Origin: JANQIO01 sp036351375
GTDB lineage: Bacteria > Pseudomonadota > Gammaproteobacteria > Pseudomonadales > Halieaceae
NCBI GenBank assembly: GCA_036351375.1
Contig: JAZBOY010000214.1
Coordinates: forward strand, 1-13,124
Length of the DNA stretch: 13,124 nt
Reading direction: 5' to 3'
Shown here: positions 5,367 through 12,522 of the stretch, piece by piece
How positions within the stretch are numbered: position 1 is the first letter of the stretch
How the letters are laid out: each line of letters opens with the position of its first letter
Program-made: the position numbers and the translations under genes
The notes under the pieces: generated by a model
Database searches by the model: none
The model's input: the letters and a program-made list of their open reading frames with translations, nothing else
Told to the model about the DNA's origin: nothing

Positions 5367-6503
5367 ATGAACCAACCCGGCCTGCACCCCGATAGCGGGA
5401 TACCCTTCCAGGCGCTGGATCGCGCTCACGATCCCGCCGTTCGCGTGCACGATCTCGCCCTGCTGGAGTTCTCCGGCCCCGACAGCGAGCGGGCCTGGTC
5501 ATTCTTCACCGACTTTGGCCTGAGCGGGCAGCGCGAGGCTGACGGCACCCTGCTGTTCGCTGCCGAGGCCGGTGCCCCGGTGGCCGTGGTCTATCGCCCG
5601 GCGGCACATGCCAGCTTCGACGGACCCACCTTTGCTGTTAAAGAGCAGGCCGATCTCGAGCGACTGGCCCAGCGCACCGGCTGTGACGCACCCGCGCCGC
5701 TGGCACTGCCTGGCTCCCCGCCCGGGGTAACACTGACCGACCCCAACGGCGTTGCAGTCAAAGTGGCCTGGTTTGCCGACTGGCGCGAACTTCCCTGTTG
5801 CGGCGAGGCGCCCGCGATCAACCGCGGCGATGCGCGGCCGCGGGTGAACAGCGCACTGCGGCCTGGCCGCTGCCCCTCCCGCGTACTGCGCCTTGGTCAT
5901 ATGGTGCTGGGCACGCCGCAATGGGAGACCACTGCACGCTTTTACATCGATACCTTCGGACTGATTCCTTCCGATGTGCAGTGCCTGGAAGACGGCCGCC
6001 CCGCCATCGCTTTCCTGCGCTGCGACCGCGGCGACGATCCGGCTGACCACCACACCTTTGTGGTTGGACGCCTGCCGATGGTGGAAATGGAACACGCGGC
6101 CTTCGAGGTACCCGACCTGGACGCGGTGGGCATGGGCGGCGAAGTACTGGGCGCCAGCGGTTTTCGCCGCGCCTGGGGTATCGGCCGTCATATTCTCGGC
6201 AGCCAGATTTTCGATTACTGGTACGGCCCTGACGGGCGCAAGTTCGAGCACTTCGCTGACGGCGACTTGTTCGACGCCAACCACCCCACCGGTTACAGCG
6301 CCATGTCGGGCGCGGCCCTGGCCCAGTGGGCACCGCCGCTGCCGGCAGCCTTCGTGCGACCCCGCCTCGGCCTGCACGAGGTTTGGCAACTGCTGCGCAA
6401 CCTGCTGGGCAACTCCGGCTTCGGTTTCAGGGAAGTGAAACTGCTGGGCGCGGCCCTGCGCAGCAAGGCACTGCCCGAGACCACCGCCGAGCACCAGGCG
6501 TAA
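5367..6503 (+). CDS. two-domain extradiol ring-cleavage dioxygenase (VOC superfamily)
   Basis: Type I extradiol dioxygenase, which opens a catechol-type ring next to its hydroxyls using Fe(II) or Mn(II) and O2. The 378-residue protein has a degenerate N-terminal VOC module (about 30-140) and a catalytic C-terminal module (about 170-310). Metal ligands fit the BphC pattern in residue and spacing: His178 (LGHMVLG), His243 (EHAAFEV) and Glu294 (KFEHF). The second-shell residues also fit: His228 or His229, His275 and Tyr284 match BphC His195, His241 and Tyr250. It is longer than the usual ~300 residues, with an N-terminal extension and about 60 extra C-terminal residues rich in Leu, Arg and Pro. 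The ATG at 5367 has AAAGG eight bases upstream; an earlier in-frame ATG at 5343 lies inside the operator and has no ribosome site. First gene of the operon. The substrate is not known. Confidence 0.87.
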   Translation: MNQPGLHPDSGIPFQALDRAHDPAVRVHDLALLEFSGPDSERAWSFFTDFGLSGQREADGTLLFAAEAGAPVAVVYRPAAHASFDGPTFAVKEQADLERLAQRTGCDAPAPLALPGSPPGVTLTDPNGVAVKVAWFADWRELPCCGEAPAINRGDARPRVNSALRPGRCPSRVLRLGHMVLGTPQWETTARFYIDTFGLIPSDVQCLEDGRPAIAFLRCDRGDDPADHHTFVVGRLPMVEMEHAAFEVPDLDAVGMGGEVLGASGFRRAWGIGRHILGSQIFDYWYGPDGRKFEHFADGDLFDANHPTGYSAMSGAALAQWAPPLPAAFVRPRLGLHEVWQLLRNLLGNSGFGFREVKLLGAALRSKALPETTAEHQA

Positions 6504-6531
6504 CGGCCCACGAGAACACAAGGAGAACACC

Positions 6532-7494
6532 ATGGCCCTGAATGTCGTTCGTTTTGATGACGCCGGCACACCCCGCTGGGGACTGCTGCTGGGCGACCGG
6601 GTACAGACCCTGGACCTGGATGCGAGCAGCACCGCAACCCTGATGAGTAAAGGCCTGGACCTGGCCAGGGCGGCCGCCGCCAACCCGACCCCGGACCGCA
6701 TGCTCGCCGACCTCAACCTGCTGTGCCCGGTAACCACAGACCGCCAGCTGATTGCCCAGGGGCTCAACTACGCCTCGCACCTGAGGGAGGCCGGCTTTCC
6801 CTCCGGCAAGCTGCCGTTCAACACCATTTTCCGCAAGGCCTCTTCCTGCCTGGCGCCGGCGCAGTCCGATATCCTGCGCCCACCCCATGTGCGGCTGCTG
6901 GACTACGAGGTAGAGCTGGGCCTGGTAATGAAAAAAGCCATCACCGGCCCGGTGAAAATCACCGAGGCCAACCTGGCGGAGTACGTGGGCGCCCTGGTGC
7001 TGCACAACGATGTATCCGCCCGCGATGTACAGCTGCCCCAGGTGCAGTTCTACAAGGGCAAGAGCTACCGCACCTTCGGCCCCACCGGGCCCTGGCTGAC
7101 CCTGGTAGACGCCGACGAGGTGGCTCGCCTTGGCGATATCGAGATGCGCCTGGATGTGAACGGCGACACGCGCCAGCAGACCCTGTGCGCAGACCTCTCC
7201 TACAAGCCTGCGGAAACCCTCACCGAACTCTCGGAGATCCAGGACCTGGCCCCCGGCGACCTTGTGGTGACCGGCACCCCCGGCGGTACCGCGGTGAAAG
7301 CGCCGGGCAAGCTCAAGATGTTCATCGCCCGCCTGCTGCCCGACAGCAAGCGCTGGCCGATGTTCATCAAGGGCGCGCTGCAGGACCCCGACTACCTCAA
7401 GGATGGCGACCGCATACACGCGGTGGCGAAAACTGCCGACGGCGCGATAGACCTCGGCGAGCACCACAACACCATCGTTCCACAGGCAAGCTGA
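6532..7494 (+). CDS. fumarylacetoacetate hydrolase (FAA) family enzyme
   Basis: A 320-residue Mg2+ or Mn2+ enzyme of the FAA hydrolase superfamily, whose members hydrolyse acylpyruvates or hydrate, decarboxylate or isomerise ring-fission products. Seen: the GLNYASHLREAG block (77-88), metal ligands Glu126 and Glu128 in LLDYEVELGLV and Asp160 in LHNDVSARD, then FYKGKSYRTFGPTGPWL (173-189) and the late DLVVTGTPGGTA loop. A clear AAGGAG at 6520-6525 precedes the ATG by six bases. It begins 28 bases after the dioxygenase gene, and its TGA overlaps the ATG of the monooxygenase gene by one base. In this setting it should act on the ring-opened product. No MhpC-type alpha/beta hydrolase is nearby, which favours an acylpyruvate-like substrate. 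That is inference. Confidence 0.88.
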   Translation: MALNVVRFDDAGTPRWGLLLGDRVQTLDLDASSTATLMSKGLDLARAAAANPTPDRMLADLNLLCPVTTDRQLIAQGLNYASHLREAGFPSGKLPFNTIFRKASSCLAPAQSDILRPPHVRLLDYEVELGLVMKKAITGPVKITEANLAEYVGALVLHNDVSARDVQLPQVQFYKGKSYRTFGPTGPWLTLVDADEVARLGDIEMRLDVNGDTRQQTLCADLSYKPAETLTELSEIQDLAPGDLVVTGTPGGTAVKAPGKLKMFIARLLPDSKRWPMFIKGALQDPDYLKDGDRIHAVAKTADGAIDLGEHHNTIVPQAS

Positions 7495-9050
7495 TGAATA
7501 TTCCAGACCACACCGAGGTATTGATTGTCGGCGCCGGCCCCACCGGGCTGACACTGGCCAACCTGCTCGGCACCGAGAGCGTACCCACCGTACTGATAGA
7601 ACGCAACCCGGGCTGTGTGCCCGAACCCCGCGCCATCGGCATCGACGGCGAATCCCTGCGCACCCTGCAGGCCTGCGGCCTGGTGGACACGGTACTGCCC
7701 ACCATCAAGGAGGGCTTTGTGGCGGAGTATGTTAACGGCGCAGGTGAATTCCTGTTCGCCATCGACACCCACCCGCGCCCCTACGGCTTCTGCCTGCAGA
7801 ACAGCTTTGACCAGCCGACGCTGGAGCGGCAGCTGCTGGAGGGCCTCGAGCGATTCGACTGCGTGTCGGTGTTCCACTCCACGAGCCTTACCGAGTTCAG
7901 CCAGGATCACGCAGGCGTCAGCGCCACCATCGAACAGGCAGGCGTCAGCAGCCCACTGCGCGCCAACTACCTGGTGGCCTGTGACGGCGGCCGCTCCGGC
8001 GTGCGCCGCGAACTGGGTATCGACATGCAGGGCGACCGCCTGCCCCAGAAGTGGCTGGTGATCGACACCGTTGACCGCCACCTGACCGGCGAGCCCGAGT
8101 GCCGCTTTTTCTGCGACCCGGCCCGGCCCGGCATGACCCTGCTGCGACCGGGCGGCGAACGCCGCTGGGAGTGGATGCTGGTCGACGATGAAAGCGAGGA
8201 GGAAATGCTCGATGACGCCCGCATAAATGCCCTGCTGGCGCCACACACCGACCCGGACCAGGTCGAGGTATACCGCAAGTGCGTGTACGGCTTCAGCGCC
8301 GTGGTGGCGGAACGCTTCAGCGAGGGGCGTGTGTTCCTGGCCGGCGACGCTGCCCACATGACTCCGCCCTTTGCCGGGCAGGGCCTCAACGCCGGCATTC
8401 GCGATGTGCGCAACCTGTCCTGGAAGCTGGCCGCAGTAATCCAGGGACGGCTGCCGGCCACACTGCTGGACAGCTATCACCAGGAGCGTCACGACTCCGC
8501 CCGTGAGATGGTCGATGTGGCCGTGATGCTGGGCGACCAGATTCAGCCCACCGATGCTGCCGCAGCAGCCGAACGCGACGCCGGCTTTGCCGAACTCAAC
8601 AAGGACCCGGCCGCCGCCAAAGCTTTCAGTGAGGGCGTGGTGGCGCCCCTGCTGGACGTGCGCTTGGGCAGCGGCTGGCTGGGTACTGATGACTGGGCCG
8701 GCCGCTTACTGCCGCAGCCGCTGGTCAATGGGCAGAGACTGGACGATCAGCTAAGCGGGGGTTTTGTGGCGCTGATGGCGGCAGTGGATGACATACCTGA
8801 TGCTGTGACAGGACACCCCCTGTGGCAGGCGCTGGCGCCGGCCATCGCCAAGATGCCCAGGGAACTGGCAGGCTTTGCAGAACTCGCCCCCGGTGAATTG
8901 CTGCTGCTGCGCCCGGACCGCTTTGTGCTGGCAAAGCTGGATGTGGCCAATGCGGGCGACCAGCTCGATCAGCTCAGCGCCACGCTGGAGCAAACCGACA
9001 CGGCGATGGTGGAGCAGACGAACGTGAGCGCCCAGGCAGGGGTTCAGTAG
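7494..9050 (+). CDS. FAD-dependent aromatic hydroxylase (MhpA-like)
   Basis: Class A flavoprotein monooxygenase of 518 residues that should hydroxylate a phenolic ring using NAD(P)H and O2. Its three signature motifs are present: the dinucleotide fold VGAGPTGLTLANLL with GxGxxG at 13-18, the DG motif VACDGGRSGVRRELG (Asp164), and GRVFLAGDAAHMTPPFAGQG with the FAD-ribityl-binding Asp at 285. Overall order and length resemble 3-(3-hydroxyphenyl)propionate hydroxylase (MhpA, ~550 residues) and nitrocatechol monooxygenases such as DntB. The poorly conserved C-terminal part (about 400-518) fits the thioredoxin-like domain of this group. Start and preceding stop overlap as TGATG, so translation is coupled to the FAA-family gene. 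It is the last gene of the operon and would supply the substrate of the dioxygenase. Confidence 0.88.
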   Translation: MNIPDHTEVLIVGAGPTGLTLANLLGTESVPTVLIERNPGCVPEPRAIGIDGESLRTLQACGLVDTVLPTIKEGFVAEYVNGAGEFLFAIDTHPRPYGFCLQNSFDQPTLERQLLEGLERFDCVSVFHSTSLTEFSQDHAGVSATIEQAGVSSPLRANYLVACDGGRSGVRRELGIDMQGDRLPQKWLVIDTVDRHLTGEPECRFFCDPARPGMTLLRPGGERRWEWMLVDDESEEEMLDDARINALLAPHTDPDQVEVYRKCVYGFSAVVAERFSEGRVFLAGDAAHMTPPFAGQGLNAGIRDVRNLSWKLAAVIQGRLPATLLDSYHQERHDSAREMVDVAVMLGDQIQPTDAAAAAERDAGFAELNKDPAAAKAFSEGVVAPLLDVRLGSGWLGTDDWAGRLLPQPLVNGQRLDDQLSGGFVALMAAVDDIPDAVTGHPLWQALAPAIAKMPRELAGFAELAPGELLLLRPDRFVLAKLDVANAGDQLDQLSATLEQTDTAMVEQTNVSAQAGVQ

Positions 9051-9055
9051 ATTAC

Positions 9056-9080
9056 GCGCTTCCCGGGTCGCGAAAAGCGC
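9056..9080. terminator. weak hairpin between convergent genes
   Basis: GCGCTT (9056-9061) pairs with AAGCGC (9075-9080) across a 13-base loop in the 34-base gap between the convergent operons. It has no T-run on either side, so it is at best a weak bidirectional stop or an RNA-stabilising hairpin. Confidence 0.25.
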
Positions 9081-9084
9081 CCCC

Positions 9085-9525
9085 TCAGGCCGGTGGGTCG
9101 AAGGGCTCTCGGAAAGTGAAAGCGTCAGGGGTTGGCCCCTGGCTGCGCAACAGCTCGAGCTTCTCGCCCGCCTCCTGCTCCGTCGGCCGGTGGCCGGCGG
9201 GCACCCACCACAACACCAGGTAAGCCTGCGGCATGCGGTCGAACCACTCACCGCGACGCTTCATGATGTCGGCATGAGCCGACTGGAAGACGAAGCTTTT
9301 CAGGCTCTCAAGGTCCTCCCAGACCGACAGGTTGACCAGCAGGTCGTCACCAAACGGCCGGTAAGCGGTGGCGTTGCCCTCCTCGTCTTCCAGCCGCCAG
9401 ACAAACCCCAGCGAGGCATCTGCCAGCGCGTTGATGCGGTCGAGGTTGTCGACGAAGTCCTGCATCGAAGGGTCTTCAAAGGGCGTGCGCATTTGCGCGA
9501 TATTGAGCTGCGCGAGCTGGTACAT
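9085..9525 (-). CDS. DUF3291 family protein
   Basis: A 146-residue cytosolic protein of the DUF3291 family, related to small dimeric alpha/beta-barrel (ABM-like) proteins. Its biochemical role is not established. Typical family features are the N-terminal MYQLAQLNIAQMRTPF, DFVDNLDRINALADASLGFVWRL, a LVNLSVWEDLESLKSFVFQSAH segment and the Trp/Tyr-rich YLVLWWVPAGHRPT. The ATG at 9525 is chosen because GGAGG lies four bases upstream and family members begin here; the longer in-frame reading from 9750 is antisense-like sequence from the neighbouring gene. The ATG overlaps the TGA of the upstream membrane-protein gene by one base (TGATG), so the two are translationally coupled. Nothing in the sequence gives a substrate. 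Confidence 0.82.
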   Translation of the reverse strand: MYQLAQLNIAQMRTPFEDPSMQDFVDNLDRINALADASLGFVWRLEDEEGNATAYRPFGDDLLVNLSVWEDLESLKSFVFQSAHADIMKRRGEWFDRMPQAYLVLWWVPAGHRPTEQEAGEKLELLRSQGPTPDAFTFREPFDPPA

Positions 9526-9971
9526 CAGTCCTCCCAGGAAATACGGATCCCCATCCGAGTCACTTCCACTACCGGTGGCTTGTGGTCTGTCAGTAAACGG
9601 ATCGCAGAGAAACCGCCGCTCAGCATGAGGATTGATCCACCACCGATTAACAGGCCCAGCTTGCTGGTGGGCTCGGGAGCAACGACAGCGGCCACCACCA
9701 TCCAAAGCCCCACGCCAGACAGGCCCAGGGAAACGCCCACGCCCGCCCACTCACGTCGGGCGAGGCCGGCAGCCTTGCCCATGCCGAGAATGGACTGGTT
9801 GGCCGGGTCGAGGCCAATCTCGGCGTCGTCGATGACCAGCAGATCACGCTCCTCACGATAAGCCACCGCCAGCTTTTCCAGCCAGCCCGGCTCCGAGGTG
9901 CGGATGGTCAGGCCCGCTTCCGCCTCGGGCCCGTTGGGGGGAGACTCCTGGTCTTGCGGCAATGCACTCAC
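9525..9971 (-). CDS. two-helix membrane protein, function unknown
   Basis: A 148-residue protein of unrecognised family. A polar N-terminal part (about 1-76, containing ERDLLVIDDAEIGLDPANQ) is followed by two membrane helices at about 77-98 and 104-126, with a short turn between, and a 20-residue tail ending in RISWED. The helical hairpin would put both ends on the same side, probably the cytoplasm. The start is a GTG at 9971, the only plausible one after an in-frame stop 27 bases upstream; a TTG at codon 4 is possible. It is the first gene of a two-gene operon with the DUF3291 gene and has its own candidate promoter flanked by paired palindromes. I cannot assign a function. Confidence 0.68.
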   Translation of the reverse strand: MSALPQDQESPPNGPEAEAGLTIRTSEPGWLEKLAVAYREERDLLVIDDAEIGLDPANQSILGMGKAAGLARREWAGVGVSLGLSGVGLWMVVAAVVAPEPTSKLGLLIGGGSILMLSGGFSAIRLLTDHKPPVVEVTRMGIRISWED

Positions 9972-9975
9972 CTGA

Positions 9976-9994
9976 TGGTCAATCGATAGACCAC
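9976..9994. promoter_or_regulatory. putative operator, start-proximal copy
   Basis: TGGTCAA-TCGAT-AGACCAC. Bases 9976-9993 are palindromic at 16 of 18 positions. It overlaps the predicted transcription start of the membrane-protein operon and lies four bases upstream of its GTG. The same 7+7-base word pair recurs 42 bp upstream. Confidence 0.55.
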
Positions 9995-9995
9995 G

Positions 9996-10024
9996 TTTTT
10001 ATCAGCCACATCACGACTGGTCAA
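9996..10024 (-). promoter_or_regulatory. candidate promoter of the membrane protein-DUF3291 operon
   Basis: On the minus strand, TTGACC (10024-10019), a 17-base spacer and TAAAAA (10001-9996) make a plausible sigma-70 promoter. The start would fall near 9989, about 18 bases before the GTG start codon. The -35 lies within the distal copy of the repeated palindrome. Confidence 0.48.
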
Positions 10025-10036
10025 AGATGAGACCAC
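10018..10036. promoter_or_regulatory. putative operator, distal copy
   Basis: TGGTCAA-AGATG-AGACCAC has the same outer 7-base words as the copy at 9976, in the same orientation and with the same 5-base gap. It covers the -35 hexamer of the candidate promoter. The inner five bases differ between copies, as expected for a dimer that contacts only the outer arms. Confidence 0.55.
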
Positions 10037-10045
10037 TATATGGTG

Positions 10046-10073
10046 ACTGGATCCCTGCTTTCGCGGGGATGAC
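10046..10073. repeat. REP-like extragenic palindrome
   Basis: ATCCCTGC (10051-10058), a TTTC loop and GCGGGGAT (10063-10070) form an 8-bp stem with one T-G wobble, flanked by ACTGG and GAC. This resembles the dispersed GGATCCC-TTTCGC-GGGATGAC type of extragenic palindrome found in many proteobacterial genomes. It lies downstream of argG and upstream of the membrane-protein operon, and may slow exonucleases or help end the argG transcript. Dispersal in this genome cannot be shown from one copy. Confidence 0.6.
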
Positions 10074-10150
10074 TAACAGCCAGAACGCGGACGGCGAACG
10101 TCAAGAACGGAGGGGACTTACCGCCGGCGAGCGTAGCGTCGCACTGATTT

Positions 10151-11371
<1,221 letters not shown>

Positions 11372-11397
11372 TGCTGTCCCCTTTGAAAAGGCGGACA

Positions 11398-11426
11398 AGT
11401 GTACGCCGCCGCCTGCCTTGCTTCAA
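11398..11426 (-). promoter_or_regulatory. candidate argG promoter
   Basis: On the minus strand, TTGAAG (11426-11421), exactly 17 bases and TACACT (11403-11398) resemble a sigma-70 promoter, giving a leader of roughly 20 bases that contains the AAGGGGA ribosome site. The -35 overlaps that of the proposed pyrC promoter. I see no clear arginine-repressor box. Confidence 0.5.
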
Positions 11427-11450
11427 TCGAACCCACGATTCGGGTAGGAT
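11422..11450 (+). promoter_or_regulatory. candidate pyrC promoter
   Basis: TTCAAT (11422-11427), 17 bases and TAGGAT (11445-11450) form a weak but well-spaced promoter, starting about 22 bases before the pyrC GTG. It is back-to-back with the argG promoter and shares five bases of the -35 region. Confidence 0.35.
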
Positions 11451-11479
11451 TTGCGGTCACTTCGAGACCCGGAACCACC

Positions 11480-12517
11480 GTGACCCAACTCACCCTGACC
11501 CGCCCGGACGACTGGCATGTACACCTGCGCGATGGCGCTGCACTGACGCACACCTGCGCGGATATGGCTCGCTACATGGGCCGCGCCATCGTGATGCCCA
11601 ATCTCACCCCGCCGGTGACCAACGTGGCCGAGGCAGGCGCCTATCGAGAGCGCATCCTTTCTGCCATGGAAGGGCTGCCGCGCCGCTTCGAGCCGCTGAT
11701 GGTGCTCTACTTGACGGACCAGACCAGTGAGGCCGACATCGCCGAGGCCGCGGCTTCTTCCTTCGTGCACGCGGTGAAGCTCTACCCCGCGGGTGCCACC
11801 ACCAATAGCGATGCCGGCGTGGAAGACCTCTCGGGCCTGTACCCGGTCATCGGGGCCATGGAAGAGCACGGGCTGCCGCTGCTGATCCATGGCGAGGTGA
11901 CTGACCACCACGTGGATATCTTCGACCGGGAGGCGGTCTTCATCGAGCAACACCTGCGGCCCATCGTTGAGCAGTTCCCGCGCCTGCGAGTGGTGCTGGA
12001 GCACATCACGACGGCGGACGCCGTGGACTTCGTGCAAGGGGCCAACGACAACGTGGCGGCCACCATCACTGCCCATCACCTGCTCTACAACCGTAACCAC
12101 ATGCTGGTGGGCGGCATCCGTCCCCATTACTACTGCCTGCCGATACTGAAGCGCAACCGTCATCAGCAGGCGCTGATCGAGGCCGCCACCAGCGGCAACC
12201 CCAGGTTCTTCCTGGGCACCGACTCAGCCCCCCACGACACCGGCGCCAAGGAAACCGCCTGCGGCTGCGCCGGCTGCTATACAGCTCACGCGGCCATCGA
12301 GCTCTACGCCGAAGTCTTCGAGGCGGCGGACGCGCTCGACAAGCTTGAAGGCTTTGCCAGCCAGTTCGGGCCCGACTTCTACGGCCTGCCCCGCAATACG
12401 GACAGCATCACCCTGGAAAAACGTGCCTGGGAAGTCCCGGGCCAGATCGCTTTGGGTGATGGCAGTCTCACGCCCCTGCGCGCCGGCGAAAGCGTGCACT
12501 GGACCGTTACCGCGTGA
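11480..12517 (+). CDS. pyrC: dihydroorotase
   Basis: Zinc amidohydrolase that closes carbamoyl aspartate to dihydroorotate, the third step of pyrimidine synthesis. At 345 residues it matches the short (class II, E. coli-type, 348-residue) enzymes. All metal-site residues are visible: His13 and His15 in DWHVHLRDG, the carboxylated lysine Lys100 in AVKLYPAGATTNS, His137 in LIHGEV, His175 in LEHITT and Asp248 in GTDSAPHD. The start is the GTG at 11480, which fits the family N-terminus (TQLTLTRPDDWHVHLRDG); a GTG at 11399 in the same frame would add 27 residues that no family member needs. The ribosome site is poor (GGA at 11471). Downstream, rnt starts within or just after the stop codon, so the two genes form an operon. 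Confidence 0.95.
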   Translation: MTQLTLTRPDDWHVHLRDGAALTHTCADMARYMGRAIVMPNLTPPVTNVAEAGAYRERILSAMEGLPRRFEPLMVLYLTDQTSEADIAEAAASSFVHAVKLYPAGATTNSDAGVEDLSGLYPVIGAMEEHGLPLLIHGEVTDHHVDIFDREAVFIEQHLRPIVEQFPRLRVVLEHITTADAVDFVQGANDNVAATITAHHLLYNRNHMLVGGIRPHYYCLPILKRNRHQQALIEAATSGNPRFFLGTDSAPHDTGAKETACGCAGCYTAHAAIELYAEVFEAADALDKLEGFASQFGPDFYGLPRNTDSITLEKRAWEVPGQIALGDGSLTPLRAGESVHWTVTA

Positions 12518-12522
12518 CAGCC

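Noticed and set aside
6723..7493. Extension of the FAD monooxygenase frame upstream by 257 codons
   Set aside because: It runs through the FAA-family gene in another frame, and its translation is low-complexity. The ATG at 7494 precedes the FAD-binding motif by the normal distance and overlaps the previous stop as TGATG.
5499..8492. Long open frames on the minus strand (5499-6767, 6427-7554, 7392-8492) opposite the catabolic operon
   Set aside because: They lie antisense to three genes with clear family motifs. Their translations are rich in Gly, Ala, Arg, His and Gln without any recognisable domain, which is the usual shadow of high-GC coding DNA.
9526..9750. Longer N-terminus for the DUF3291 protein
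   Set aside because: The added residues are out-of-frame translation of the membrane-protein gene. The ATG at 9525 has GGAGG four bases upstream and matches the family start.
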